64,000 nt of DNA from Solimonas flava DSM 18980. GTDB taxonomy: Bacteria > Pseudomonadota > Gammaproteobacteria > Nevskiales > Nevskiaceae. Where the stretch lies: positions 62,001 through 126,000 of the forward strand of contig NZ_AUFV01000003.1 in assembly GCF_000426685.1 (NCBI RefSeq), in the 5' to 3' direction. The translations under genes and the position numbers were made by a program. Below are positions 10,207 through 20,523 of the stretch, one piece after another (position 1 is the stretch's first letter; each line of letters starts with the position of its first letter). The notes under the pieces are model-generated. The model had not been told where the DNA came from. It was given only the letters and a program-made list of their open reading frames with translations, and searched no databases.

Positions 10207-10421
10207 GACTGCGCGCCGTCGGCGGCCCGGCAGCAGCCGGCTTCGAGCGCGTGCAGGCGATCGAACTCGCGCTGCGCGGCCGCCGTCTCGTCGCTGCCGC
10301 TGCCGCTGCCGCTGCCGGCGACCGAGGCGTCGCCGCAGGCCGCCAGACCCGCCGCCGCCAGCATCAGGCACGACCACGCCCGCCACGCGCCCGCCAGGCG
10401 CCGCTGTTCGCCACACTGCAT
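10203..10421 (-). CDS. Small lipoprotein, function unknown
   Basis: 72 residues. A type II signal peptide ends in the lipobox LAAC (hydrophobic LMLAAAGLAAC, Cys at about residue 29). It is followed by a Gly-Ser linker and a short charged segment (AAAQREFDRLHALEAG). I do not recognise a family. Its stop overlaps the start of the phospholipase-C-like gene by 4 bp, so it is probably the upstream partner of that secreted protein. It is easily missed because longer frames overlap it. Confidence 0.65.
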   Translation of the reverse strand: MQCGEQRRLAGAWRAWSCLMLAAAGLAACGDASVAGSGSGSGSDETAAAQREFDRLHALEAGCCRAADGAQS

Positions 10422-10531
10422 GTCCCCGCCCCCGTTCGTTTTGCCGTCTGCGCCGGCGCCAGCGCCGGTGCGCGCAAGCTAGCGGAACGGCGTGACAGGC
10501 CCGTGGCGGCGCGCCGCGGACGGCCGCGTAT

Positions 10532-11593
10532 TCAGGCTTCGGCGCGTTGCGCGGCCGGCGGCGGCGCGTCGAACGCCGCGGCGGGGGCGTCGTCGAGTGC
10601 GGCGAGCGGCAGCAGATCGCGGCCGGACGCGCGCCAGGCGTCGAGGCCGCCGAGCAGCGGCCGCACGTCGCTGAAGCCGAGCGCGCGCATGCGCTGCGCC
10701 ATCTGCGCTGCGGAAATCTCGTTCGGGCACGCGCAGTAGAGGACCACGGTGCGATCGCGCGGCAGATCGGCGAGCGCCAGTTCGAGCACGTCCGGCTCCG
10801 GCGTGCTGGCGCCGGGAATGCGCCAGGGGTCCTGTTCGCGGTTCGGCGCCGAGCGCACGTCGATCAGCAGCGGCGGCGCTTCGGCGGCCATCAGCGCGTG
10901 CAGCTCGTCGACCGAGATGCGGCTGGCGCGCAGCGCGCGCAGTAGGCGCTGGCGCCGCCAGACGCGCTGCGCGATGAAGACGGCGAGCACCAGCAGCACC
11001 ACGCCGCCGAGGCCGAGGCCGGCGTTCTGCAGCCAGGCCAGCAGCGCGTCGACCTGGCCGGCGAGCAGCGCGCCGAGCGCGAGCCCGCCGCCGACCCACA
11101 GCGACACGCCGGCGAGATCGTGCACGGCGAAGCGACGGAACGGCACGCGCGACAGGCCGGTCATCGGCACCGAGACGACCGCCAGCCCCGGCAGGAAGCG
11201 GGCGACCAGCAGGATGCGCACGCCGCGCCGCGCGAAGAAGGTTTCGGTGCGGCGCACGCAGGTGTCGCGCGACAGCGACAGGCGGCACAGCACGCGCAGC
11301 ACGCGAAAGCCATAGCGGCGTCCGGCCAGATACCAGGCCGCATCGCCGGCGAAACCGCCGGCGACGGCGGCGGCGAAGGTCGCGGCCAGCAGCGCCGCCG
11401 CGTCGGCGCGGCCGACGGCGACGCTGCCGGCATAGATCAGCGCCGGCATCGTCGGCACCGGCAGGCCGAGCGCGGCGCCGCTCACGCACAGCGCCGCCAG
11501 CAGCGGCGCGAGGATCGTCGGGGACGGGGCGTCGAGCACGGAAAACCGGGAGCGGAAGCAGGGCGCGCAGTATTGCACCGGCGCGGCGATCAC
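10532..11593 (-). CDS. DedA/VTT membrane protein fused to a rhodanese domain
   Basis: 353 residues. The N-terminal about 215 residues are a DedA (SNARE-associated/VTT) membrane domain with the re-entrant-loop motif VARFLPGLAVVSVPMTGLSR and several hydrophobic helices. The C-terminal about 110 residues are a rhodanese-like domain (PPLLIDVRSAPNREQDPW, then VVLYCACPNEISAAQMAQ with the active-site-type Cys). DedA proteins are now viewed as lipid scramblases or transporters in the inner membrane; the rhodanese fold would face the cytoplasm. The fusion is a known architecture. The stand-alone gene is divergent from the globin gene. Confidence 0.88.
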   Translation of the reverse strand: MIAAPVQYCAPCFRSRFSVLDAPSPTILAPLLAALCVSGAALGLPVPTMPALIYAGSVAVGRADAAALLAATFAAAVAGGFAGDAAWYLAGRRYGFRVLRVLCRLSLSRDTCVRRTETFFARRGVRILLVARFLPGLAVVSVPMTGLSRVPFRRFAVHDLAGVSLWVGGGLALGALLAGQVDALLAWLQNAGLGLGGVVLLVLAVFIAQRVWRRQRLLRALRASRISVDELHALMAAEAPPLLIDVRSAPNREQDPWRIPGASTPEPDVLELALADLPRDRTVVLYCACPNEISAAQMAQRMRALGFSDVRPLLGGLDAWRASGRDLLPLAALDDAPAAAFDAPPPAAQRAEA

Positions 11594-11686
11594 AGGATGC
11601 CGTCGATGCCATGACGTGGATCAAGGTGAGCACGGCGGCCGCGGCGCATGTTGAATTGCCGCCATTGCCCCTGCCGGAGACCCCTG

Positions 11687-12091
11687 ATGCCGAGCAACAA
11701 GACCGAGATGCCTGCGGAAAGGAACCTTTACGCGGCGCTCGGCGGGCATGCGGCGGTGGTCGCACTGATCGACGCGTTCTACCGGCGCGTGCTCGCCGAT
11801 CCGCTGCTGGCGCCGTACTTCAAGGGCGTGCCGCTCGAACGCCTGCGGCGCATGCAGTACGCGTTCTTCTCGGCGGCGCTTGGCGGCCCGGAAGACTACA
11901 AGGGCCGCGTCATCGCCCACGCGCACCAGGGCATGCACATCAGCCGCGAGCACTTCCAACATTTCGTCGATCATCTGTTCGAAACGCTGTCGCGCCTGCC
12001 GCTGAGCGAGCAGGACCGCTACGACATCATCGCCCGCATCAACCTGTATGCCGACGACGTGATCGGCGTCGGCTCGGACTTCGGCGACTGA
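11687..12091 (+). CDS. Group 1 truncated haemoglobin
   Basis: 134 residues, a usual length for trHbN. The start at 11687 is preferred over upstream in-frame ATGs because GGAGA lies seven bases before it. Family features are the N-terminal LYAALGGHAAVVALIDAFYRRV, the FFSAALGG segment, and AHQGMHISREHF, which includes the proximal-histidine region. Such globins bind O2 or NO and are often linked to NO detoxification; nothing in the neighbourhood specifies its role. Confidence 0.9.
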   Translation: MPSNKTEMPAERNLYAALGGHAAVVALIDAFYRRVLADPLLAPYFKGVPLERLRRMQYAFFSAALGGPEDYKGRVIAHAHQGMHISREHFQHFVDHLFETLSRLPLSEQDRYDIIARINLYADDVIGVGSDFGD

Positions 12092-12116
12092 GCGCCAGGC
12101 GGCGGCGGACAGCCCC

Positions 12117-13082
<966 letters not shown>

Positions 13083-13165
13083 TCATAGCGGTGCCGCCGC
13101 ACGGCGGAGCACGCCGCGGCCTGCGCCTCGGGCGAAGCCGCAGCGCAGCAGGCGCCGCACGCGCG

Positions 13166-14872
13166 TCAGCGCTGCGGCGCGATGCGCCAGATGCGGCCGC
13201 CGGCGTCGTCGCTGACCAGCAGCGCGCCGTCGCGCGCGACGGCGACGCCGACCGGGCGGCCCCAGACGCCGTCGTCGGCCGTGACGAAGCCGGTCATGAA
13301 ATCCTCGTAGCCGCCGGCCGGCCGGCCGTCGCGGATCGGCACGCGCACCAGCTTGTAACCGGTGCGCAGGCTGCGGTTCCACGAGCCGTGCAGCGCGACG
13401 AAGGCATCGCCGCGAAACGCCGCCGGAAAGCGCGCAGCACCGGACGTCGCCTCGTAGAAAACCAGGCCGAGCGCCGCCGAGTGCGCCTGCAGCGGCACGT
13501 CGGGCACCGTCACCTGATCCTTCAGGTCCGGGCGCACGCCGGCATGGCGCGGGTCCTCGTGCGCGCCGAGGTAGTACCAGGGCCAGCCGTAGAACGCGCC
13601 TTCGCGCACGCTGGTCACGTAGTCGGGCACCAGATCGTCGCCGAGGCCGTCGCGCTCGTTGACCGCGCACCACGGCAGGCCGGTCGCCGGCTGCAGGGCC
13701 AGACCGACGCAGTTGCGCAGGCCGTTCGCGTACGGACGCAGCCCGCCGCGGCCGAGCGCATCGGTGACCCTCACCGTCGCGCGGCCGGCCTCGCTGCCCC
13801 AGGCGGCGCCGAGTCCATGCGCGCGCTCCCAGTCGCGCAGCGCCGCGCCGCTCAGCGCCGTTTCGCCCTCGGCGACGTTCGAGCCGGAGCCGATCGAGAC
13901 GAACAGGCGGCTGCCGTCGGCCGAGAATTCGAGATCGCGCGTGCTGTGGCCGCCGCTGCTGTCGCTGAGGCGGTCGACGATCGTCTGCGGCCGCCCGCGC
14001 GCGGCCAGCTCGCCGCTGCGGTAGGCGTAACGCACGACGGCATTATGGGTGGCGACGTAGAGCCACTGCGGCTCGCCGCCCGGCGGATAGAAGGCGAGGC
14101 CGAACGGCCGGTCGAGTCCTTCGGCGTAGACCGCGCTCGTTTCGGCGCGCGCCGCGCCGTCGGCGGCGCGCAGCACGCGCACGCGGCCGGCGGCGGTCTC
14201 GGCGACGAACACGTCGCCGTTCGGCGCGACGCGAATGCGGCGCGGCGCCGCCAGTTCCTCGGCCCAGGCGCTGACCGCGAAGCCGTCCGGCACCGCCGGC
14301 AGCGCGCCGTCCGGACGCGCGGCGATGCTGGCGCGATTGCGCGACGACGGCGTCGCATACGGCGCCGGCAGCGCGGCGAGATCGACGCGATGCGTCTTGC
14401 CCGGCGCGTCCTCGCGCCCGTCGCCGCTGCGCTCGCGCGCCGGCGCGGCGGCGGCGGCGGGCGCCGCGCCGGGCGCACGCGTCGTCGCCAGGAAGGCGAT
14501 CAGCGCCTCGCGCTGCGCGGCGTCGGGCACCGCGACCGTCATCGCCGTGCCCGGCACCTGCTGCGTCGGCGCGGCGAGAAAGCGCGACAGCGTCGCCGCA
14601 TCCCAGCGCAGCTGCGCGTTCCTCAGCGCCCGCGTGTAGGCGTAGCCCGGCGCGCTCGCCGCGGCGCGACCGACGACGCCGCCGAGATCGGGGCCGACCG
14701 CGCCGCCCGGCGTGGCGCCGGCCGCGTGGCACAGCGCGCAGTGCCGCTCGAACAGCGCGCGACCGCGCGCCGCATCGTCGTCCGCCGCCGAGCCCGGCGA
14801 CGGCACGCCGCTCAGCGCGGCGACCCACAGGGAGACCAGCACGAACGGCGGCGAAACGCGCGAGGGGGTCAT
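13166..14872 (-). CDS. Cytochrome c fused to PQQ-dependent sugar dehydrogenase-like propeller
   Basis: 568 residues with a signal peptide (residues 1 to about 29). A class I cytochrome c domain follows, with haem motif CALCH (45-49) and an MTVAVPDAAQREALIAFL end. From about residue 190 there is a sorbosone/glucose dehydrogenase-type beta-propeller (GFAVSAWAEELAAPRRIRV, GLDRPFGLAFYPPG, SSGGHSTRDLEFSADG, GWPWYYLGAHEDPRHAG, ALHGSWNRSLRTGYKLVRV). The protein would oxidise a sugar or sugar derivative in the periplasm and pass electrons to its own haem and then the respiratory chain. Quinone binding by the propeller is inferred from the family. The substrate is unknown. Confidence 0.85.
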   Translation of the reverse strand: MTPSRVSPPFVLVSLWVAALSGVPSPGSAADDDAARGRALFERHCALCHAAGATPGGAVGPDLGGVVGRAAASAPGYAYTRALRNAQLRWDAATLSRFLAAPTQQVPGTAMTVAVPDAAQREALIAFLATTRAPGAAPAAAAAPARERSGDGREDAPGKTHRVDLAALPAPYATPSSRNRASIAARPDGALPAVPDGFAVSAWAEELAAPRRIRVAPNGDVFVAETAAGRVRVLRAADGAARAETSAVYAEGLDRPFGLAFYPPGGEPQWLYVATHNAVVRYAYRSGELAARGRPQTIVDRLSDSSGGHSTRDLEFSADGSRLFVSIGSGSNVAEGETALSGAALRDWERAHGLGAAWGSEAGRATVRVTDALGRGGLRPYANGLRNCVGLALQPATGLPWCAVNERDGLGDDLVPDYVTSVREGAFYGWPWYYLGAHEDPRHAGVRPDLKDQVTVPDVPLQAHSAALGLVFYEATSGAARFPAAFRGDAFVALHGSWNRSLRTGYKLVRVPIRDGRPAGGYEDFMTGFVTADDGVWGRPVGVAVARDGALLVSDDAGGRIWRIAPQR

Positions 14873-14960
14873 GGCGGCGACGTCGGCAGCGGGGGACGCT
14901 CAACACTACCCGATGCCGGCCGCCGGCCGACAGGGCGCGCGCCGCGCGCCGGCGCCGCGG

Positions 14961-15692
14961 TCAGATGCAGGTCAGCAGCGCGGCGGCTTCGGCCAGCTCG
15001 ATCAACGCGCCGGCGACGTCGCCGGTGAAGCCGCCGAGGCGGCGCAGCGCCAGCGCGCGCACGAAAAAAACGACGCCGGCGACCGCCAGCAGTGCCGCCC
15101 AGGCGCCGCCGGCCAGCGCCGCCAGCGCGGCGAGCGCGGCGACACCGAACTGCGCGCGCCGATCGGCATCGCGCGCCAGCGCCGCGCCGAGGCCGCCGTC
15201 GCGCACGTAGGGCGTACTCGCGAACAGCGCCGGCACCGCGGCGCGGGCCAGCGCCGGCGCCAGCAGCAGCGCGGGCGTCGCCGTGCCGGACGCCAGCAGC
15301 GTCTGCAGCGCCGCGAACTTCATCAGCAGCACGAGCCCCAGCACCGCGACCGCGGCGCTGCCGGCGCGCGGGTCCTTGAGGATCGCCAGCGTGCGCGCGC
15401 GATCGCCGTGGCCGCCGAGCCAGGCGTCGGCACAGTCGGCGAGTCCGTCGAGATGCAGCAGCCCGGTCAGCAACGCCCACAGCGCGAGCAGCAGCGCGGC
15501 GCGCGGCGCCGGCGGCAGCGCCGACGTGAGCCACGCCGCCAGCAGCAGCGCGGCGCCGATGACGAGTCCGACCGCCGGATACCAGTACAGCGAACGCCGC
15601 TGCGCGGCGGCGTCCGGCGCGCGCGACAGCGACAGCGGCAGCCGCGTCAGGAACTGCAGCGCGACGCAGAACGGATGCGGCGGCACGGTCAC
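14961..15692 (-). CDS. cobS: Adenosylcobinamide-GDP ribazoletransferase (cobalamin synthase)
   Basis: 243 residues, an inner-membrane protein with several hydrophobic helices. CobS motifs are present: ALQFLTRLPL near the start, YWYPAVGLVIGA, and the acidic LLHLDGLADCADAWLGGHGDRARTL region followed by ILKDPRAGS. It joins adenosylcobinamide-GDP to alpha-ribazole(-phosphate), the last assembly step of B12. The GTG at 15692 overlaps the cobC stop (GTGA), which fixes the start. It is the final gene of the riboswitch-controlled operon. Confidence 0.92.
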   Translation of the reverse strand: MTVPPHPFCVALQFLTRLPLSLSRAPDAAAQRRSLYWYPAVGLVIGAALLLAAWLTSALPPAPRAALLLALWALLTGLLHLDGLADCADAWLGGHGDRARTLAILKDPRAGSAAVAVLGLVLLMKFAALQTLLASGTATPALLLAPALARAAVPALFASTPYVRDGGLGAALARDADRRAQFGVAALAALAALAGGAWAALLAVAGVVFFVRALALRRLGGFTGDVAGALIELAEAAALLTCI

Positions 15693-16285
15693 GGCGCGGC
15701 CACGACCGGCGGCGGCGCGCACGCGGCCAGACGCAGTCCGTCCGTCGCGGCGTGCGCGTCGAACGCGAGGCAGGCACCGTGCGGCACCTCGATCTGCGAC
15801 AGCGCCGACAGCGCCAGGCCGTCGCGCCGCGCGCAGGCAATGCGCAGCGGCCCGCCGTGCGTGACGAGCAGCGCGTCGGCGCCCAGCGCGGCGACGTCGG
15901 CAAGCGCCGCGAGCACGCGCGCCGCCAGCGCCGGCAACGTTTCGCCGCGCGGCGGCGGGTGCGCGAGCGGATCGCGCCAGAACGCGGCGAGCGCCTGCGG
16001 CTCGCGCGCGTGCAGCGCCGCCACCGGCACGCCGTCCCAGTCGCCGAAATCCAGTTCGGCGAGCCGTTCGTCGAACGCCAGCGGCAGGCCGTGCGCGGCG
16101 GCGTAGGCGCGCGCGAACGCGGCGCAGCGCCGGCGCGGCGAGCTGAGCACGCGCGCCCAGCGCCCGTCGCGCGTCGCCGCGCGCATTTGCGCGTAGCCGC
16201 GCGCGCTCAGGCGCGGGTCGCTGCGGCCCAGGTAGCAGCCGGGCTGCCGCGTCTCGCCGTGGCGCAGCAGCGTCAGCCGCGTCAC
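15689..16285 (-). CDS. cobC: Alpha-ribazole phosphatase (histidine phosphatase family)
   Basis: 198 residues. The phosphoglycerate-mutase-like signature LTLLRHGET lies at 4-12, with the second catalytic His in [10 protein letters not shown] (140-149); [11 protein letters not shown] carries the acidic residue. In this context it removes the phosphate from alpha-ribazole-5'-phosphate or adenosylcobalamin-5'-phosphate. The GTG start at 16285 overlaps the cobT stop by 4 bp and the stop overlaps cobS by 4 bp. Confidence 0.88.
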   Translation of the reverse strand: MTRLTLLRHGETRQPGCYLGRSDPRLSARGYAQMRAATRDGRWARVLSSPRRRCAAFARAYAAAHGLPLAFDERLAELDFGDWDGVPVAALHAREPQALAAFWRDPLAHPPPRGETLPALAARVLAALADVAALGADALLVTHGGPLRIACARRDGLALSALSQIEVPHGACLAFDAHAATDGLRLAACAPPPVVAAP

Positions 16286-17343
16286 GCGCCGGCGCCGGCG
16301 ACGCCGGCCTCGGCGAAGGTCGCCATGCCGGCGTGCAGCGCGCAGGCCAGACGCAGCAGCGGCACCGCCAGCGCCGCGCCGCTGCCTTCGCCGAGGCGCA
16401 GGCCGAGATCGAGCAGCGGCTCGGCGCCGAGCGCGGCGAGCAGATGCGCGTGGCCGGGCTCGGCCGAGCGGTGCGCGTACAGCAGCCACGGCGCGCAGGC
16501 CGGCGCCAGCCGCGTCGCGACCAGCGCCGCGGCGGTGGCGATGAAGCCGTCGACCAGCACCGGCACGCCGCGTTGCGCGCAGGCGATGAAACTGCCGGCG
16601 AGCGCGGCGATCTCGAAACCGCCGAGCCGGCGCAGCGCCTCGCGCGGCGCGCCCAGCGCCGCGCCGTGCAGCGCCAGCGCGCGCTCGATGACGGTGGCCT
16701 TGTGCGCGACGCCGCGCGCGTCGAGTCCGGTGCCCGGCCCGGCCAGCTCGCGCGGCGGCCGACCGAGCAGCGCGCAGGCGAGCGCGGTCGCGCTGGTGGT
16801 GTTGGCGATGCCCATGTCGCCGCCGACAAACAGCCCGGCGCCGGCCGCGTGCGCGCGGCACGCCGCGTCGGCACCGCAGCGCAGCGCTTCTTGCAGCTGC
16901 GCCGCCGTCATCGCCGGCTCGCGGGCGAGATTGGCGGTCGACGGCGCGATATGGGCGCGGCGCACGCCTGGTGCGCGGCTGGCGGCGACGGTGCCGAGGT
17001 CGATCACCTCCAGCGTCGCGCCGAGCTGCGCGGCGAGCACGCTGATCGCGGCGCCGCCGGCGGCGAAGTTGTCGATCATCTGCGCCGTCACCGCCTGCGG
17101 AAAGGCCGAGACGCCTTCGGCGGCGACGCCGTGGTCGGCGGCAAACACACTGATCCACACCGTGTCGAGCTGCGGCCGTTCGCGACATTGCAGCGCCGCC
17201 AGCCGCACCGCCAGCGCTTCGAGCGCGCCGAGCGAACCCGGCGGCTTGGTCAGCTGCGCCTGGCGCGCGCGCGCCGCGGCGGCGCAGGCGGCGTCGGGTG
17301 CGGCGATCGGCCGCTGGTCATCGGCAGCATCGGATGCGTCCAT
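16282..17343 (-). CDS. cobT: Nicotinate-nucleotide--dimethylbenzimidazole phosphoribosyltransferase
   Basis: 353 residues, the expected length for CobT. Recognisable motifs are [73 protein letters not shown] and the C-terminal [17 protein letters not shown], which includes the catalytic-type Glu. It activates the lower-ligand base to alpha-ribazole phosphate. The ATG at 17343 abuts the CTAG end of a 165-bp MITE-like element that separates it from cobU, so the 4-bp coupling seen across this operon is broken only here within the nucleotide-loop genes. Confidence 0.93.
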   Translation of the reverse strand: MDASDAADDQRPIAAPDAACAAAARARQAQLTKPPGSLGALEALAVRLAALQCRERPQLDTVWISVFAADHGVAAEGVSAFPQAVTAQMIDNFAAGGAAISVLAAQLGATLEVIDLGTVAASRAPGVRRAHIAPSTANLAREPAMTAAQLQEALRCGADAACRAHAAGAGLFVGGDMGIANTTSATALACALLGRPPRELAGPGTGLDARGVAHKATVIERALALHGAALGAPREALRRLGGFEIAALAGSFIACAQRGVPVLVDGFIATAAALVATRLAPACAPWLLYAHRSAEPGHAHLLAALGAEPLLDLGLRLGEGSGAALAVPLLRLACALHAGMATFAEAGVAGAGA

Positions 17344-17508
17344 CTAGCGTCCCGTCTCAGAAGTTTCTTGATGAAGTCGCCGGGGGCTTTTCGCGGCTGG
17401 CAAGGCGCAACGACGAGGCACGGCACCGCTATGGCGAGGAGGCGCAACGCCGCCAGGCACGAAAAGAACCGGCGAATTCGCATGCGAATTTCGGAGACAG
17501 GACACTAG
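17344..17508. mobile_element. MITE-like palindromic element between cobU and cobT
   Basis: The 165-bp element is bounded by imperfect terminal inverted repeats CTAGCGTCCCGTCTC (17344-17358) and, read from the other side, CTAGTGTCCTGTCTC (17494-17508), matching at 13 of 15 bases. A second inverted pair, CTTTTCGCGGCTGGC (17387-17401) and GCCAGGCACGAAAAG (17452-17466), matches 13 of 15, so the RNA could fold into a long hairpin. A perfect 16-bp palindrome AATTCGCATGCGAATT lies at 17475-17490. The CTAG at both ends could be a target-site duplication. It carries no credible gene and supplies the TAG stop codon of cobU. Confidence 0.7.
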
Positions 17509-18026
17509 AGACTTCCCTTGAGCGCCAGCGGCAGGCCGGCGACGGTCAACAGCACGCGCTCGCAGCGCTCGGCGAGGCGCTGGTGCAGCACGCCCGCCTC
17601 GTCGACGTAGCGCCGCGTCAGCGCGCCGAGCGGCACGATGCCGAGGCCGGTTTCGTTGGCGACGAGGATCAGCGTGCCGGGCAGCGCCGGCACGGCATCG
17701 AGCAGCGCCTCGCGCTCGCGCTCGATGCCGGCCGCGTCGGCCTCGCACAACAGATTGGTCAGCCACAGCGTCAGGCAGTCGACGATCACGACGCGCCCGG
17801 CCGCCGCCTCGCGGCGCAGCGCCGCGGCGAGCGCCAGCGGCGCCTCGACCAGCGCCCAGTGCGGCGGCCGCCGCGCGCGATGCGCGGCGATGCGCGCGCG
17901 CAGTTCATCGTCGCCGCTGTCGCGCGCGGTGGCGATGTAGCAGACCGGCGCGCCGGCGGCGGCGGCGAGGCGCTCGGCGAGCCGGCTCTTGCCGGAGCGC
18001 ACGCCGCCGAGGATCAGGGTTTTCAT
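17505..18026 (-). CDS. cobU: Adenosylcobinamide kinase/guanylyltransferase
   Basis: 173 residues. The P-loop [12 protein letters not shown] lies at 7-18, the CobU signature [19 protein letters not shown] follows, then the His-containing [12 protein letters not shown] (GMP-accepting region), [15 protein letters not shown], and [24 protein letters not shown]. It phosphorylates adenosylcobinamide and attaches GMP. The ATG at 18026 overlaps the cobQ stop (ATGA). The TAG stop lies in the terminal CTAG of the adjacent MITE, so the original C-terminus may have been slightly different; LPLALKGSL is nevertheless a normal CobU ending. Confidence 0.93.
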   Translation of the reverse strand: MKTLILGGVRSGKSRLAERLAAAAGAPVCYIATARDSGDDELRARIAAHRARRPPHWALVEAPLALAAALRREAAAGRVVIVDCLTLWLTNLLCEADAAGIEREREALLDAVPALPGTLILVANETGLGIVPLGALTRRYVDEAGVLHQRLAERCERVLLTVAGLPLALKGSL

Positions 18027-19486
18027 GACGCGGCTCCGCTGCAGGCCGCGAGCAGCCGCGGCAGATCGAGATGCGTTTCCAGCGCGTCGGCGAGGCGCTC
18101 GATCGCCGCTTCGCGCAGCGCCTCGCGGTCGAGCGGCGCGGCCTCGGCGAGGCCGGCCCAGGCAAGCAGCGCCGTGCAGGCCGCCGGCGTGTCGAACAGG
18201 CCGTGCAGGTAAGTGCCGGCGATCTGGCCGTCGTCGCTCCGCGCGCCGTCGGCGCGGCCGTCGGCGAGCTGCGCGAACGGCTGCGCCAGCGCCGGTCCGG
18301 CGCTGACGCCGGCGTGGATCTCGTAGCCGCGCACTGGCGTCGCGCCATCGCCGAGGCACAGATGGCCGGCGACGTTGCGCAGCTGCTTGTCGGCAGCCAG
18401 CCGCGTCGTCAGCGCCAGCCAGCCGAAACCGTCGGCGGCGCCGGGCGGGCCTTCGAGGCCGAGCGGATCGTCGATGCGCGCGCCGAGCATCTGCAGGCCG
18501 CCGCAGATGCCGAGCACGCGGCCGCCGTAGCGCAGATGGCGGCGCAGATACGCGTCCCAGCCCTGCGCGCGCAGCTGCGCCAGATCGCTGCACACCGCTT
18601 TCGAGCCGGGCAGGATCACGAGGTCAGCCGGCGGCGGCGTCTGCAGCAGGCCGACGTAGCGGAAATCGACCTGCGGGTGCGCGCGCAGCGCATCGAAGTC
18701 GGTGTGGTTGCTGATGTGCGGCAGCGCCGGCACCACCACGCGCAGGCCGTCGCCGCTGCCGCCGGCGTCGAGCGCGTCCTCGGCGTCGAGCGCCAGGCCG
18801 TGCAGGTACGGCAGCACGCCGTAGACCGGCAGGCCGGTCTGCGCCTCCAGCCAGCGCAGGCCCGGTTCGAGCAGCGCCGCATCGCCGCGGAAGCGGTTGA
18901 TGACGAAGCCGCGCACGCGCGCGCGCTCGCTGGCCGAGAGCAGCGCCAGCGTGCCGACCAGCTGCGCGAACACGCCGCCGCGATCGATGTCGGCAATCAG
19001 GATCACCGGACAGTCGACCGCTTCGGCGAAGCCCATGTTGGCAATGTCGTGCGCGCGCAGATTGATCTCGGCCGGCGAGCCGGCGCCTTCGACGACGATC
19101 GCCTCGTACTGCGCCGCGAGCCGCGCGTACGAAGCCAGCACCGCGTCGCGGGCGACGCGCTTGTAGTCGTGATAGGCGCGCGCGTCCATGTTCGACAGCG
19201 CGCGGCCGTGGACGATGACCTGCGCGCCGGTATCGCTGTTCGGCTTGAGCAGGATCGGATTCATGTCGGAACTGGGCGCGATGCCGGCGGCCTGCGCCTG
19301 CAGCGCCTGGGCGCGGCCGATCTCGCCGCCGTCGGCGGCGACCGCGCTGTTCAGCGCCATGTTCTGCGGCTTGAACGGCGCCACGCGCACGCCGCGCCGG
19401 CGCAGCACGCGGCACAGGCCGGCGACCAGCGTGCTCTTGCCGGCGTCCGAGCTGGTGCCCTGGACCATCAGCGTGCGCGCGCTCAT
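18023..19486 (-). CDS. cobQ: Cobyric acid synthase (glutamine-hydrolysing)
   Basis: 487 residues. The N-terminal dethiobiotin-synthetase-like amidoligase domain carries [44 protein letters not shown] and the [17 protein letters not shown] metal site. The C-terminal class I glutaminase domain has [10 protein letters not shown] with the nucleophile Cys, and GTYLHGLFD with the His. It amidates four side chains of adenosylcobyrinic acid a,c-diamide. The start at 19486 overlaps the cobD stop by 4 bp. Confidence 0.95.
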   Translation of the reverse strand: MSARTLMVQGTSSDAGKSTLVAGLCRVLRRRGVRVAPFKPQNMALNSAVAADGGEIGRAQALQAQAAGIAPSSDMNPILLKPNSDTGAQVIVHGRALSNMDARAYHDYKRVARDAVLASYARLAAQYEAIVVEGAGSPAEINLRAHDIANMGFAEAVDCPVILIADIDRGGVFAQLVGTLALLSASERARVRGFVINRFRGDAALLEPGLRWLEAQTGLPVYGVLPYLHGLALDAEDALDAGGSGDGLRVVVPALPHISNHTDFDALRAHPQVDFRYVGLLQTPPPADLVILPGSKAVCSDLAQLRAQGWDAYLRRHLRYGGRVLGICGGLQMLGARIDDPLGLEGPPGAADGFGWLALTTRLAADKQLRNVAGHLCLGDGATPVRGYEIHAGVSAGPALAQPFAQLADGRADGARSDDGQIAGTYLHGLFDTPAACTALLAWAGLAEAAPLDREALREAAIERLADALETHLDLPRLLAACSGAAS

Positions 19487-20523
19487 GCGGCGACCGCTCC
19501 GCGCCCCGCTGCGCCCCGCTCGCGCAGCACCGCATGCAGCGTCGCGTCGAGCCGCGCCCAGCCGTCGGGCGGCGGCAGGCCGAAGCGCAGCCCGGCCGGC
19601 GTGCGCACGGCGCCGGCGTACAGCCGCGTCAGCACCGCGCGCCGCGCCAGCGCCTCGTGCACGGCCGGCGCGGCCGGCGTCGGGCACCACTGGAACAGCG
19701 CGCAGCCGCCGGCCGGCGCCAGGCCGTGCGCGTGCAGCAGCGTCGCGAGCCGCGCCGCGTCCGCTGCGAGACGGCGGCGCGCAGCGGCCTGCCAGGCGCG
19801 GTCGCGCAGCGCCGCCGCGGCGATCACGCGCGACGGCCCGGCCAGCGGCCACGGGCCGAGCGCGTCGGCCAGCCGCGCGCGCAGCGCGGCGCTGGCGGCG
19901 ACGAAGCCGACGCGCGCGCCGGCGAGACCGAAGAACTTGCCGAGCGAGCGCAGCACGATCAGACCGTCGCGCCGCCCCGCCTCGGCCGCCAGGCTGGCCC
20001 CGGCCTCGGCGTCGATGAAGGCCTCGTCGACGATCAGCCAGCCGCCGCGCGCGGCCAGCGCGGCGTGCCAGCCGAGCAGCGTCGCGGCGTCGAAGCGCGT
20101 GCCGTCCGGATTGTTCGGCCGGGCGACGACCAGCACCTCGCAGTGCCGCGCCGCGTCGGCGCATTGCGCGGCGTCGACGGCGCGCAGCGCGTGCCCGGCC
20201 TCGTGCCAGCAGTGCGCATGCTCGCCGTACATCGGCGTCAGCACCGCGACGCGCGAGCGCGGGCGCAGGCGCGGCAGCTGCTGGATCGCCGCCTGCGAGC
20301 CGGCGACCGGCAGCAGTTCGGCGCCGTAGGCTTCTCGCGCCGCGGCGCCGAGGCCGTCGTCGTCGTCCGGCAGCGTGTGCAGCGCCGCCAGCGCGGCATG
20401 CGCGACCGCCGGCGGCGGCGTCCACGGCTGCGGATTGAGGCCGGTCGACAGATCCAGCCAGTGCGCCGGCGCCTGGCCGTAGCGCGCCGCCGCGGCGCGC
20501 ACGCGTCCGCCGTGCTCAAGCAT
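19483..20523 (-). CDS. cobD: Threonine-phosphate decarboxylase (PLP-dependent)
   Basis: 346 residues of the class I aminotransferase fold. Motifs include [15 protein letters not shown] at the start, [36 protein letters not shown] and the PLP-lysine site [15 protein letters not shown]. It makes (R)-1-amino-2-propanol phosphate for the nucleotide loop. The ATG at 20523 is preferred because it overlaps the cbiB stop, as is usual in this operon; an in-frame ATG three codons upstream is possible. In Pseudomonas nomenclature this gene is called cobC. Confidence 0.92.
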   Translation of the reverse strand: MLEHGGRVRAAAARYGQAPAHWLDLSTGLNPQPWTPPPAVAHAALAALHTLPDDDDGLGAAAREAYGAELLPVAGSQAAIQQLPRLRPRSRVAVLTPMYGEHAHCWHEAGHALRAVDAAQCADAARHCEVLVVARPNNPDGTRFDAATLLGWHAALAARGGWLIVDEAFIDAEAGASLAAEAGRRDGLIVLRSLGKFFGLAGARVGFVAASAALRARLADALGPWPLAGPSRVIAAAALRDRAWQAAARRRLAADAARLATLLHAHGLAPAGGCALFQWCPTPAAPAVHEALARRAVLTRLYAGAVRTPAGLRFGLPPPDGWARLDATLHAVLRERGAAGRGAVAA

